This document shows positions 1 through 8,787 of a DNA stretch of 64,000 nucleotides, one piece after another. The notes under the pieces were generated by a model. That model was not told the origin of the DNA and ran no database searches. It saw nothing but the letters and a program-made list of their open reading frames with translations. Location of the stretch: contig NZ_CP131039.1 of the NCBI RefSeq assembly GCF_030657335.1, positions 620,001 to 684,000 on the forward strand. Reading direction: 5' to 3'. Origin of the DNA: Croceibacterium aestuarii (GTDB lineage Bacteria; Pseudomonadota; Alphaproteobacteria; Sphingomonadales; Sphingomonadaceae). Position 1 is the stretch's first letter, and each line of letters starts with the position of its first letter. The position numbers and the translations under genes are program-made.

Positions 1-560
1 CGAAGCCTGGTCGCCGAACGCGGATCGGGATCGAAACGCAGTACTATCAGCGCCGGGGCGCTCCATTCCATCCGGTTTTTCAATCCGGCCGCGGGCAACC
101 GGTAGCGCCGCAGCCAGGCCATCGCGGGGCTCGCGAAAGCCTCGGCATCATACCCCGGACGAGCGATGACCGCAATCGGCATCGTCCTCGCTATGGCGCG
201 CCAGTCCTTCCACCGGTGGAATTGGGCGAGATTGTCGGACCCCATCAGCCACAAGAAACGGCGTTTCGGATAGCGTCGCTTGAGCGCGCGAAGCGTGTCG
301 ACGGTAAAGCGCGTGCCGAATTCGCGCTCGATAGCGGTCACCCTGATCGGCGCCCGTCGCGCCTGCGCCCGGGCCGAACGCACGCGAGCGGCGAGCGGGC
401 CGATGTCCTTGCGCGGCTTGAGCGGATTGCCTGGCGAAACCAGCCACCAGACGTCATCGAGCCCCAGGGCATCGATGGCGAACAGCGAAATTCGCCGGTG
501 CCCGCCGTGGGCCGGGTTGAAGCTCCCGCCGAGCAGGCCGGTCAGCGGGCCGCCGGCCAT
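1..560 (-). CDS. nadD: Nicotinate-nucleotide adenylyltransferase NadD (3' end missing)
   Basis: Transfers AMP from ATP to nicotinate mononucleotide in NAD biosynthesis, in the cytoplasm. The N-terminus carries the family nucleotide-binding motif GGSFNPAHGGH (residues 11-21, HxGH type), followed by a well-conserved WWLVSPGNPLK stretch. The reading frame runs off the left edge near residue 186, just where the C-terminal S-x-T-x-x-R signature begins (SATRLR), so only the tail is missing. The ATG shares a base with the TAA of the upstream aldo/keto reductase (TAATG), which suggests translational coupling. In many alphaproteobacteria nadD directly follows proA; here two reductase genes lie between them. 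The identification is firm. Confidence 0.93.
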   Translation of the reverse strand, partial: MAGGPLTGLLGGSFNPAHGGHRRISLFAIDALGLDDVWWLVSPGNPLKPRKDIGPLAARVRSARAQARRAPIRVTAIEREFGTRFTVDTLRALKRRYPKRRFLWLMGSDNLAQFHRWKDWRAIARTMPIAVIARPGYDAEAFASPAMAWLRRYRLPAAGLKNRMEWSAPALIVLRFDPDPRSATRL

Positions 561-1600
561 TACGAGCTGGAGCTTTCGCGCGCCTTGCCGCCGCTGCGAT
601 AAGTGCCCTGCCGTTCGAGCATCCAGCCGGGATATTCGGGTGCCAGCGCGCTCGCCGCGTTGAGCTTGCTCATGTCCTCCTCGGTCAGGTCGACATCGAC
701 CGAGCCGAGATTGTCTTCGAGCTGGTCGGCCCGCTTGGCGCCGACGATAACGGTCGAGACGGCCGGCTGCTTGAGCAGCCATGCCAGCGCGACCTGCGCC
801 ACCGTGCAGCCGCGCGCCTTTGCCACGTCGCGCATCACGTCGATCACGTCGAATCCCTTGTCCTTGTCGACAGGCGGAAAATCGAAGTTCGCCCGCCGGC
901 CTTCGCCCTCGCTGTCGCGCGTATACTTGCCCGACAGGAAGCCGCCGGCGAGCGGACTCCACACCATCAGCCCCATTCTCTCGCTTTCCAGCAACGGCAC
1001 GATTTCCCGCTCGAGATCGCGCCCGGCGAGCGAGTAATAGGCCTGCAGCGAGACGAACGTCTCGAGGTTCTTGAGCTCGGAAATGCCGAGCGACTTCATG
1101 ATCTGCCAGGCGGCCCAGTTGCTGACCCCGACATAGCGCGCCCGGCCCGACTTCACGATCGCGTCGAGCCCGCGCAGCGTCTCCTCGATCGGGGTCGCCG
1201 GGTCCCAGCCGTGGATCTGGTAGAGATCGACGTAATCGAGCCCGAGCCGATCGAGACTGGCGTCGATCTGCGCCAGCAGGTGGTGGCGCGAGGCGCCGCG
1301 GTCGTTGACCCCCTCGCCCATCGGCCCGAGCGCCTTGGTGGCGACGATCACCTCGGAACGGGTGACGCCGATATCCTTGAGCGCCTGCCCGGTCATCTTC
1401 TCCGACAGCCCGTTCGAGTAGACGTTGGCGGTGTCGAGGAAATTGACCCCGGCATCCAGAGCCTGCTTGACCAGCGCAGTCGCCCCGTCCTGCTCGACAT
1501 CGGCGATCGCGGTCCACATCCCCGCGCCGCCGAAGGTCATGGTGCCCAGGCACAGTTCGGAAACGAACAGGCCGGTGTTGCCGAGATTGTTATAGCGCAT
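560..1600 (-). CDS. Aldo/keto reductase, second of a tandem pair
   Basis: A 346-residue NAD(P)H-dependent oxidoreductase with a TIM-barrel fold. The catalytic tetrad is visible as D56, Y61, K89 and H130 (contexts LDTANVY, VATKALG, YQIHGWD). The start MRYNNLGNTG was chosen because the neighbouring paralogue begins the same way and an AGAGG ribosome site precedes it; the open frame extends further upstream without support. It lies 75 bp downstream of the paralogue and its stop overlaps the nadD start. The substrate cannot be told from sequence; the family commonly reduces aldehydes or ketones. The pair probably arose by duplication. Confidence 0.88.
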   Translation of the reverse strand: MRYNNLGNTGLFVSELCLGTMTFGGAGMWTAIADVEQDGATALVKQALDAGVNFLDTANVYSNGLSEKMTGQALKDIGVTRSEVIVATKALGPMGEGVNDRGASRHHLLAQIDASLDRLGLDYVDLYQIHGWDPATPIEETLRGLDAIVKSGRARYVGVSNWAAWQIMKSLGISELKNLETFVSLQAYYSLAGRDLEREIVPLLESERMGLMVWSPLAGGFLSGKYTRDSEGEGRRANFDFPPVDKDKGFDVIDVMRDVAKARGCTVAQVALAWLLKQPAVSTVIVGAKRADQLEDNLGSVDVDLTEEDMSKLNAASALAPEYPGWMLERQGTYRSGGKARESSSS

Positions 1601-1675
1601 GTGGGGAGGTCCTCTGTTGAGCGATCGGGGCCCGCTATCTGGGGGCGCGCGGCGGCCCGACAAGCGTCGGGCCGC

Positions 1676-2728
1676 TCATTCGCTCCGCCGGCGCGGCGAA
1701 ATGCGGAAGCCGTGCCTCTGGCTCTGCGCGGCGATGGCCCAGCCGGGGTATTCGGGCTCGAGCGCGCCGATCGGTTCGAGCGTGGCCAGTTCCTCGCTGG
1801 TGAGTTCGATGTCGCTCGCGGCGAGGTTCTGGGCGAGCTGCTCGGCGCGCTTGACCCCGACGATGACCGAGGAGACCGCCGGACGGTGCAGCAACCAGGC
1901 GAGCGCGACGGCGGCGACCGAGACGCCCCGCGCCTCGGCCATCGGCTGCATCGCATCGACCGCGGCGAAGCTGGTCTCCTTGTCGACACGCGGGAAGTCG
2001 AGCTTGGCGCGGCGCCCCTCGCCGCTGACGTTGCCCTGCTCGTCGCGGGCATACTTGCCCGACAGCAAGCCGCCGGCGAGCGGGCTCCACACCATCAGGC
2101 CAAGCCCTTCGCTCGTCAGCAGCGGCACCAGCTCGCGTTCGAGATCGCGGCTCGAGACGGCGTAGAACGCCTGCAGCGAGACGTATTTGTCCCACCCCAT
2201 CTTGTCCTGGATACCGAGCGCCTTGGCGATCTGCCACGCCGCCCAGTTCGACACGCCGACGTAGCGCGCGCGGCCCGAACGGACGATGTCCTCCAGCGCG
2301 CGCAGGCCCTCTTCCATCGGGGTGTGCGGGTCCCAGCCGTGGATCTGGTAGAGGTCGACATGGTCGAGCTGCAGCCGCTTCAGGCTGGCGTCGACCTGAT
2401 GCAGCAGATGGTAGCGCGAATATCCCGCATCGTTCGGTCCATCGCCCATCGGACCCATGCCCTTGGTGGCGATGACCACCCGGTCGCGGGGCACGGCGAG
2501 GTCCCTCAGCGCCCGGCCCAGGAATTCCTCCGACTGGCCGGCGGAATAGACGTTGGCGGTGTCGATGAAGTTGATCCCGGCATCGAGCGCCTGTTTGACC
2601 AACGCGGTCGATCCCGCCTGGTCGAGGTCGTGCTGGAAGAAGGCGCTCGGGCGATTGCCGAAGGTCATCGCCCCGAGGCAGAGTTCCGAGACGACGAGGC
2701 CGGACTTGCCGAGGCGATTGTAGCGCAT
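1676..2728 (-). CDS. Aldo/keto reductase, first of a tandem pair
   Basis: A 350-residue cytoplasmic NAD(P)H-dependent oxidoreductase. The tetrad D56, Y61, K89 and H130 is intact and at the same residue numbers as in the downstream copy, and long segments such as LVKQALDAG and LYQIHGWDP are shared, so the two genes are recent-looking paralogues. The ATG has a good GGGAGA ribosome site about 6 bases upstream. It starts 47 bp after the proA stop. The C-terminal NAD(P)-binding segment (SSVIVGVKRAEQL) is present. Substrate unknown. Confidence 0.88.
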   Translation of the reverse strand: MRYNRLGKSGLVVSELCLGAMTFGNRPSAFFQHDLDQAGSTALVKQALDAGINFIDTANVYSAGQSEEFLGRALRDLAVPRDRVVIATKGMGPMGDGPNDAGYSRYHLLHQVDASLKRLQLDHVDLYQIHGWDPHTPMEEGLRALEDIVRSGRARYVGVSNWAAWQIAKALGIQDKMGWDKYVSLQAFYAVSSRDLERELVPLLTSEGLGLMVWSPLAGGLLSGKYARDEQGNVSGEGRRAKLDFPRVDKETSFAAVDAMQPMAEARGVSVAAVALAWLLHRPAVSSVIVGVKRAEQLAQNLAASDIELTSEELATLEPIGALEPEYPGWAIAAQSQRHGFRISPRRRSE

Positions 2729-2775
2729 GCGAATTCTCCCTTGGCCCCGCTTTTACGGGTGCCGGGGAAAGAACA

Positions 2776-4050
2776 TCAAGGGCGCGTTTGCCCGCTGCCG
2801 CGAACCTGCCACTTGTAGGTCGTCAGCCCTTCGAGCGCGACCGGGCCGCGGGCGTGGAGCCGCCCGGTGGCGATGCCGATTTCCGCCCCCAGTCCGAATT
2901 CCCCGCCATCGGCGAACTGGCTGCTGGCGTTGACCATGACGATGGCGCTGTCGACCTCGGCGAGGAAGCGCTCGGCCGCCGCGTCGTCGGCGGTGACGAT
3001 GGCGTCGGTGTGCCCCGAACTGTGTCGGGCGATGTGCTCGAGCGCCGCGTCGAGCCCGTCGACCACCGCGACGGCCAGCACCGCATCGAGGTATTCGGTG
3101 TCCCAGTCGTTGGCGCTGGCCGGCTTGATCCGCGGGTCGAGCGACTGGGCGCGCGAATCGCCGCGCAATTCGCAGCCGTCGTCGAGCAGCGCGCCGACAA
3201 CCTCGGACGAGGCCGGAAAATTCGCGTCGAGCAGAAGCGTTTCCATCGCCCCGCAGATGCCGGTGCGGCGCATTTTGGCGTTGAGAGCGATCTCACGCGC
3301 CATCTTCGGATCGGCGGCGGAATGGATGTAGGTGTGGCAGATGCCGTCGAGGTGGGCGAGCACCGGCACGCGCGCGTCGTTCTGCACGCGCTCGACCAGC
3401 CCCTTGCCGCCGCGCGGAACGATCATGTCGATCAGGCCCGCGGCCTTGAGCATGGCGCCGACCGCGGCGCGGTCCTGCGTCGGCAGCAACTGCACCGCTT
3501 CTGCAGGAACCCCTGCTTCGGACAAACCTTCGGCCAGCGCCGCGTGGATCGCGCGGTTCGAATTGACCGCCTCGGAACCGCCGCGCAGCATCACGGCATT
3601 GCCGGCGCGCACGCACAGCGCAGCGGCGTCGGCGGTGACGTTGGGGCGGCTTTCGTAGATGATCCCGATCAGGCCGATGGGGATGCGCACCCGCACGAGG
3701 TCGAGCCCGCTCGGCGCCGTGCTGTGGGAAATCTGCTCGCCGACGGGATCGGGCAAGGCTGCGACCGCTTCGACTGCGGCGGCGATTCCCTCGAGCCGGT
3801 CCGCGTCGAGCCGCAGCCGGTCGAGCATGGCCGGCGCCAGGTCTCGCGCCTCGCCAGCGGCGATGTCGCGCGCGTTGGCTTCGAGGATTTCTCCGGAATG
3901 ACGGCGGAGCGCCGCGGCGGCCGAGCGCAAGGCCGCAGCCTTCGCGGCATCGTCCATGCGCGCCAGGACGCGCTGTGCTGCGCGTCCCGCCCGGGCAAGA
4001 TCGGCGACGAGGGCGGTGTGATCGGTGGCGTGGTCTAATTGTGTCGACAT
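2776..4050 (-). CDS. proA: Gamma-glutamyl phosphate reductase ProA
   Basis: Reduces gamma-glutamyl phosphate to glutamate semialdehyde with NADPH, the second step of proline synthesis. The 424-residue product is full length for the family. It has the aldehyde-dehydrogenase fold with the catalytic cysteine in MRRTGICGAMETLL and the conserved PIGLIGIIYESRPNVT segment. The start MSTQLDHATD was chosen; an open frame of 37 more codons upstream looks non-coding. It heads a minus-strand series with the two aldo/keto reductases and nadD. The proB partner is not in the window. Confidence 0.95.
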   Translation of the reverse strand: MSTQLDHATDHTALVADLARAGRAAQRVLARMDDAAKAAALRSAAAALRRHSGEILEANARDIAAGEARDLAPAMLDRLRLDADRLEGIAAAVEAVAALPDPVGEQISHSTAPSGLDLVRVRIPIGLIGIIYESRPNVTADAAALCVRAGNAVMLRGGSEAVNSNRAIHAALAEGLSEAGVPAEAVQLLPTQDRAAVGAMLKAAGLIDMIVPRGGKGLVERVQNDARVPVLAHLDGICHTYIHSAADPKMAREIALNAKMRRTGICGAMETLLLDANFPASSEVVGALLDDGCELRGDSRAQSLDPRIKPASANDWDTEYLDAVLAVAVVDGLDAALEHIARHSSGHTDAIVTADDAAAERFLAEVDSAIVMVNASSQFADGGEFGLGAEIGIATGRLHARGPVALEGLTTYKWQVRGSGQTRP

Positions 4051-4292
4051 GGCGCGCGCCTTATCATCGCCAGGCCGCCGTGTCAGGGGCCAACTGCCAA
4101 AGCGGGTCGGCGGGGCGGGCGAATCGCCCGATTGGACGAAGGTTCCCGCGATTCGTCGCATTTTTCATCAGGGCGCAACGACTCGTCCCGAATCCCGCTC
4201 GCCTCGCCCCCGAGTCGCTCGGGCCGATTTTGCTATTAACAATTGCATTGATAGGCCCGCCCCAACAAGAAAACGGGACTGGGGTCGAGAAC

Positions 4293-5453
4293 TTGAACAA
4301 ATCTACCGCTGACGGAATACGGGACCGTCTGCGGGGCTGGTTTCCGGATCGCGAATTTTTCATGCGATCGCGGGGGCAGGTCCGCTTTGTTACCCTGACA
4401 TCGAAGGTGCAGATGGTCGCTGCCGGCGGCGCCCTGGCCGCGGTCGCGGTATGGGGCGGCTCGATGGCCGTGATGGGCGTCCTGCAATACCAGGCCCAGT
4501 CGCAGCGCAGCCTCTTGATCAACCGCGAGGCCAAAGTGGCCACCGCCGAGAGCCGCGTCGCCGAATACCGCGACGACCTCGACAAGGTGGCGGACGACCT
4601 CACGCGGCGGCAGGATTTCATCGAAAACGTCCTGCCGATGCTTCCCGACGACGTGAAGCCCGATGAAACCGTTTCCGACAGCAAGGACGAAACGCAAAAG
4701 ACCATCGCCAAGGTCAGCGCCGCGCTGCCCGAAGCCACTGCACTGGCCCGGCTCGAGGCGCGCCAGCTGGCTTTCGTCGAAAACCTGACCCGCTACGCCG
4801 ATCGCCGTTCGGCCGCCGCGGAAAAGGCGATTCGCCGGCTCGGGCTCGATCCGCGCCGGATGCTCGCCGCGACCCGCACCGCACAGGGCGGTCCGCTGCT
4901 GAAGCTCTCGACCAGTCGCGACGGTTCGCTCGATCCGCGCTTCGCCCGTCTCGGCGCCAGCCTGTCGCGCATGGATGCGCTCGAACGTGGGCTCGACGGC
5001 ATCCCGCAGGTCATGCCGGCCGACTTCAACCAGATCTCATCGGGCTTCGGCTATCGCCGCGACCCGTTCACCGGCGGCGCGGCGATGCATGCCGGCCTCG
5101 ATTTCCGCGGCCCTCGCGGCACCCCGATCCATGCGGCGGCGGACGGCGTGGTCAGCTTCGTCGGGCAGATCAGGGGTTACGGCAACGTGGTCGAAATCCG
5201 CCACGGCAATGGCCTGCTCACCCGTTATGCCCATATGTCGGGTTTCAAGACCAAGAAGGGCACCCGGGTCGATGCCGGCGACGTGATCGGCTTGATCGGC
5301 AGCACCGGCCGCTCGACCGGCCCGCACCTCCACTTCGAGGTCCGCATCAATGGCCGCGCGGTCAACCCCCGGCCTTTCCTGGAGTCAGCACCCCATGTTC
5401 TCGAAGAAGCCCGCGGAACCATCGCCGCAAAGGACACCGCGGCCAATGGCTAG
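4293..5453 (+). CDS. Membrane-anchored M23 family peptidoglycan endopeptidase
   Basis: Predicted cell-wall hydrolase cutting peptide cross-links in the periplasm. Residues about 1-38 are cytoplasmic, about 40-62 form one membrane segment, about 65-115 look coiled-coil, and the C-terminal 130 residues are the M23 (LytM) domain. Zinc ligands are complete: the H and D of MHAGLDFRGP and the HLHFE motif in GPHLHFEVR, with the supporting YAHMSG. I chose a TTG start (LNKSTADGIRD) because no ATG or GTG in frame fits better; the start is uncertain. The 3' end overlaps the bactofilin gene by 59 bp. Bactofilins and M23 enzymes are often paired and work together in shaping the cell wall. Confidence 0.87.
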   Translation: MNKSTADGIRDRLRGWFPDREFFMRSRGQVRFVTLTSKVQMVAAGGALAAVAVWGGSMAVMGVLQYQAQSQRSLLINREAKVATAESRVAEYRDDLDKVADDLTRRQDFIENVLPMLPDDVKPDETVSDSKDETQKTIAKVSAALPEATALARLEARQLAFVENLTRYADRRSAAAEKAIRRLGLDPRRMLAATRTAQGGPLLKLSTSRDGSLDPRFARLGASLSRMDALERGLDGIPQVMPADFNQISSGFGYRRDPFTGGAAMHAGLDFRGPRGTPIHAAADGVVSFVGQIRGYGNVVEIRHGNGLLTRYAHMSGFKTKKGTRVDAGDVIGLIGSTGRSTGPHLHFEVRINGRAVNPRPFLESAPHVLEEARGTIAAKDTAANG

Positions 5454-5850
5454 CGGCTCGACCTTTTCCGTCATCGGTCCCGACGTCGTCATCAAGGGCG
5501 ATATCTCGGCCAGCGCCGACCTCCACGTCGATGGCCGGATCGAAGGCGACATCGCCTGCGCATCGCTGGTCCAGGGCGAAGGCAGCACGATCGAGGGCGC
5601 GATCAAGGCCGACAGCGCCCGCCTCGCGGGGACGGTCAAGGGCACGATCGAAGCCAAGGAGCTGGTCGTGCTGAAGTCCGCGCGGATCGAAGGCGATGTG
5701 AATTACGACGCGCTGACCATCGAACAGGGGGCCGCGGTCGAAGGCCGCTTCGCCCACAGCGAACGCCGCGCCCAGCGTGCGGCCGAACCGGCGCAAACCA
5801 AGTCCGCGAAGGACGATGGCGAAGAGCCGCGCCTGACGCTCGCCGGCTAA
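5395..5850 (+). CDS. Bactofilin (polymer-forming cytoskeletal protein)
   Basis: A 151-residue protein of the bactofilin family, which self-assembles without nucleotide into filaments that localise cell-envelope enzymes. The central beta-helix is seen as repeated short turns (IEGDIACASLV, GTIEGAIKADSARL-like and ARIEGDVNYDALT); N- and C-terminal tails are charged and disordered-looking. The ATG at this position has GGAG ten bases upstream, and the gene starts inside the M23 peptidase gene in another frame, so the two are almost certainly co-translated. A strong terminator follows. Confidence 0.9.
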   Translation: MFSKKPAEPSPQRTPRPMASGSTFSVIGPDVVIKGDISASADLHVDGRIEGDIACASLVQGEGSTIEGAIKADSARLAGTVKGTIEAKELVVLKSARIEGDVNYDALTIEQGAAVEGRFAHSERRAQRAAEPAQTKSAKDDGEEPRLTLAG

Positions 5851-5869
5851 GGGCCGGGCGCTTCGGCGC

Positions 5870-5911
5870 AAAGAAAAGAGCCGCTCCCTCGCGGGAGCGG
5901 CCCTTTTCTTT
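5870..5911. terminator. Bidirectional rho-independent terminator
   Basis: A stem of GCCGCTCCC/GGGAGCGGC with loop TCGC is flanked by an A-run on the left and CTTTTCTTT on the right. It can end transcription of the bactofilin operon on the plus strand and of trcR on the minus strand. Confidence 0.88.
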
Positions 5912-5929
5912 GCGCGTCTATCGAACGGC

Positions 5930-6646
5930 TCAGGCGGGCGATCCGCTTTCTTCCGCGGCGCGCTTGGCCTCGAGCCAAGCCTCCGCTTCCGCCTCCTGGG
6001 CCGCTTCGACCGCCGCCTTGGCCGAGGCGTCGCGCTCGGCGCGCAGTTCCTCGATCAGCTTCTCGCGGTCGTCGCGGCGATCGACCGCGACCGTCTCCTC
6101 TTCCTCGCTGGGCTCGGGCTGGGGTGCGCGCTTGGCCGCCTTCGCCACCGCCGCATCCAGCTCGCGCTGCGAACACAGGCCGAGCGTAACCGGATCCTTC
6201 GGCTGGATGTTCTGGATGTTCCAGTGCGTGCGCTCGCGGATGGCGTTGATCGTGTTGCGCGTGGTGCCGATCAGCCGGCCGATCTGCGCGTCGGAAATCT
6301 CGGGGTGGTTGCGAATGATCCAGGCGATGCCGTCGGGCTTATCCTGCCGCTTGGACACCGGCGTGTAGCGGGGGCCCTTGGTGCGGCTGACGTCGACCGG
6401 CGCACGCTGCATCTTGAGCGAATAGTTCGGGTCGGCCTGGCCGCGCTCGATTTCCCCGTGCGTCAATTCGCCCGAATGAACGGGATCGCGCCCGGTGTAC
6501 TTGGAGCTGGCGAGGTCGTCGGCCATGGCCTGGACTTCGAGGATGTGCAGCCCGCAGAATTCGGCGATCTGCTCGAAGCTGAGCGAGGTGTTGTCGACCA
6601 GCCAGGAAGCGGTCGCGTGCGGCATGAGGGGGGTGGGCTGGGCCAC
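5930..6646 (-). CDS. trcR: Cell cycle transcriptional regulator TrcR (DUF1013)
   Basis: A 238-residue member of the DUF1013/TrcR family, an alphaproteobacterial regulator linked to cell-cycle control. Visible are the conserved N-terminus (ASWLVDNTSLSFEQIAEFCGL), a central helix-turn-helix-like segment (ISDAQIGRLIGTTRNTINAIRER) and an acidic/alanine-rich coiled-coil tail. I chose a GTG start because GGAGA sits 7 bases upstream; an ATG seven codons later is the alternative. It follows the glycosyltransferase gene but a hairpin lies between them, so it may have its own promoter. Confidence 0.88.
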   Translation of the reverse strand: MAQPTPLMPHATASWLVDNTSLSFEQIAEFCGLHILEVQAMADDLASSKYTGRDPVHSGELTHGEIERGQADPNYSLKMQRAPVDVSRTKGPRYTPVSKRQDKPDGIAWIIRNHPEISDAQIGRLIGTTRNTINAIRERTHWNIQNIQPKDPVTLGLCSQRELDAAVAKAAKRAPQPEPSEEEETVAVDRRDDREKLIEELRAERDASAKAAVEAAQEAEAEAWLEAKRAAEESGSPA

Positions 6647-6671
6647 GATATCTCTCCGGTAGAAATGCAAG

Positions 6672-6693
6672 GGCCGCCCCTCTCGGGACGGCC
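6672..6693 (-). terminator. Hairpin between glycosyltransferase and trcR
   Basis: Read on the minus strand, GGCCGTCCC GAGA GGGGCGGCC forms a nine-pair stem with one wobble. The T-tract after it is poor, so it may terminate only partly. Confidence 0.5.
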
Positions 6694-6716
6694 TGACGTG
6701 GAGACGATGTAGGCCA

Positions 6717-7778
6717 TCAGGCGGCGCGCGGCAAGGATTCTCCGCAGGAAGGCGCCGTGTCGCCCGCCGGATCGGCCGGAAGCGGTTCGAGCGCGGCGAG
6801 GAACTGGTCGGTGCTCGCCTGCCAGGTGAAGCCGCGCGCCCGGGCGAGACAGTCCGAGCGGTCGAGCGCAAGCGCCCCGGCGATCGCGTCTTCGAGCCGC
6901 TCCGCCATCGCGCCCGAGCGCGCATCGAGCACGTCGCGCGGCCCGCAGACGGGATAGGCGGCTACCGGCGTGCCGCAGGCCAGCGCCTCGATCATCACCA
7001 GACCGAAGGTGTCGGTCCGGCTCGGGAACACGAACACGTCGGCCCCGGCATAGCAGGCGGCGAGGTCGGCGCCCGACTTGCGCCCGAGAAAATGAACCTC
7101 GGGCCAGGCGTCTCGCAGCCGTTCGAGCGCAGGCCCGTCGCCGACCACGACCTTCGATCCGGGATGCTTGCTGGCAAGAAAGGCCGCGATGTTCTTTTCC
7201 GGCGCGATGCGGCCGACATAGACCTGGATTGGCCGCGGCAGGCCGAAGAAGCGGCCTGGCGGCGCGATCTCGGGATGGAAAGTGGCGAGATCGACCCCCC
7301 GGGTCCACGGCCGCAGATTGCCGATGCCTTGTTCGCGCAGCTGCTCGCGCACCGATTGGGTGGCGACCATGACCCCGGAAGAGTGTGCGTGAAAGCGGCG
7401 GAAATAGGGCCAGAACAGCCCTGCCGGCAGGCCGCTGCGCCTGGCGATGTAGTCGGGGAACTGGGTGTGGAACGCGGTGGTGAAGGGGCGGCCCGCGTCG
7501 AGGCAGCTGCGCCGCGCGGCGCGGCCCAGCGGCCCTTCGGTGGCGATATGCACCGCATCGGGCGCGAATCGCTGCAGCCGCAGACCCACTTCTCGGGCCC
7601 CGGCAATGGCGAGGCGGATCTCGGGATAAGTCGGGCACGGCACGGTACGGAACTGGTCGGGAGCGATGACCGCCACGGTATGGCCGCGCCGGGTCAGTTC
7701 GCCGACCGTGGCGGTCAGCGTGCGCACCACGCCGTTGACCTGCGGCACCCAGGCATCGGTGACCAGAGCAATCCGCAT
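6717..7778 (-). CDS. Glycosyltransferase family 4 (GT-B fold)
   Basis: A 353-residue retaining glycosyltransferase. The N-terminal domain opens with RIALVTDAWVPQVNGVVRTL, typical of enzymes annotated as GDP-mannose-dependent alpha-mannosyltransferases or SqdX-like lipid glycosyltransferases. The C-terminal domain has the nucleotide-sugar binding run PSRTDTFGLVMIEALACGTP. Its ATG is one base after the TGA of the LpxH-like phosphatase gene, so the two are translationally coupled and probably act on the same membrane lipid. Donor and acceptor are not decided by sequence. Confidence 0.88.
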   Translation of the reverse strand: MRIALVTDAWVPQVNGVVRTLTATVGELTRRGHTVAVIAPDQFRTVPCPTYPEIRLAIAGAREVGLRLQRFAPDAVHIATEGPLGRAARRSCLDAGRPFTTAFHTQFPDYIARRSGLPAGLFWPYFRRFHAHSSGVMVATQSVREQLREQGIGNLRPWTRGVDLATFHPEIAPPGRFFGLPRPIQVYVGRIAPEKNIAAFLASKHPGSKVVVGDGPALERLRDAWPEVHFLGRKSGADLAACYAGADVFVFPSRTDTFGLVMIEALACGTPVAAYPVCGPRDVLDARSGAMAERLEDAIAGALALDRSDCLARARGFTWQASTDQFLAALEPLPADPAGDTAPSCGESLPRAA

Positions 7779-7779
7779 G

Positions 7780-8682
7780 TCACGCCGCCGCCGCGATGGT
7801 CAGTTCCGCCACCGCGGCTTCTTGGGCTTCGCGGCGGGCGATCTCCTCGGGCCAGTGGAGGATTTCCATCCGGCCGTCGAAATGCTCGACCAGAGCCGTG
7901 CAGCCTTCGACCCAGTCGCCGTCATTATAGTATTCGATGCCGTCGAACTCGCGAGTCTCGGCGGTGTGGATATGGCCGCAGACCACCCCGTCGACGCCGC
8001 GCGCTGCGGCGGCGCGGGCGACCAGCTCCTCGTACTGCGAGATGAACTCGACCGCGTTCTTGACCTTGTGTTTGGCCATCTTGCTGAGCGACCAGTAGGA
8101 CAGGTTGAAGCGGTTGCGGACCGCGTTGACCCAGCGGTTGAGGCCCATCAGCACGGTGTAGGCGGCGTCGCCGACGAAGGCGAGCCAGCGGTGCGCCAGC
8201 ATGACCGCGTCGAATTCGTCGCCGTGCATCACCAGCAAGCGGCGGCCGTCGGCCGTATGGTGGATCGCTGCGCGTTCGATCTCGACCCCGCCGAAATTCA
8301 TGCCCGCGAACTGGCGGAACATCTCGTCGTGATTGCCGGGCACATAGACGATGCGCGTCCCGCGCTTGGCCCGCTTGAGCACGCGCCAGACGATGTCGTT
8401 GTGCTCGGCCGGCCAATAGAGCCTCTTCCTCAGCCTCCAGCCGTCGATGATGTCGCCGACGAGGTACATCGTCTCGCTGTCGGTATTGTCGAGGAAGTCG
8501 ATCAGCATCGCTGCGTTGCAGCCCTTGGTGCCGAGATGCACGTCGCTGATCCAGATCGTGCGGAAGCGGCGGCGCCCCTCGAGGGTCGGCTCGGGAATCC
8601 GCAGCGGTGCGAGCTTGTGCCCCGGGAATGCGGAGATTCCGCCGTTGTTGCCGACTGGCCTGTCTTCGAATGTCTTCAGCAT
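7780..8682 (-). CDS. UDP-2,3-diacylglucosamine diphosphatase-like metallophosphatase
   Basis: A 300-residue calcineurin-like phosphoesterase related to LpxH. All five metal-site motifs are present: SDVHLG, GDIID, GNHDE, the histidine of VMHGDEFD, and GHIHT. In lipid A synthesis LpxH removes UMP from UDP-diacylglucosamine. Coupling to a glycosyltransferase instead of lpx genes leaves room for another nucleotide-linked lipid substrate. The start MLKTFEDRP was chosen over a longer frame; the purine-rich AAGGGG before it is a plausible ribosome site. Confidence 0.8.
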   Translation of the reverse strand: MLKTFEDRPVGNNGGISAFPGHKLAPLRIPEPTLEGRRRFRTIWISDVHLGTKGCNAAMLIDFLDNTDSETMYLVGDIIDGWRLRKRLYWPAEHNDIVWRVLKRAKRGTRIVYVPGNHDEMFRQFAGMNFGGVEIERAAIHHTADGRRLLVMHGDEFDAVMLAHRWLAFVGDAAYTVLMGLNRWVNAVRNRFNLSYWSLSKMAKHKVKNAVEFISQYEELVARAAAARGVDGVVCGHIHTAETREFDGIEYYNDGDWVEGCTALVEHFDGRMEILHWPEEIARREAQEAAVAELTIAAAA

Positions 8683-8787
8683 GATGTCCGAACCCCTTTC
8701 GGCTGTCCGGGCACATCCAATGACGGCCAAATGTTACAGGGGATTCTCAGTTTGCGGACTGTTCCGCGACACTGTGACCGTTCGGGG

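Noticed and set aside
1211-2818. A 535-codon open frame antisense to the aldo/keto reductases
   Set aside because: Same cause. Its internal repetition only mirrors the similarity of the two reductase genes.
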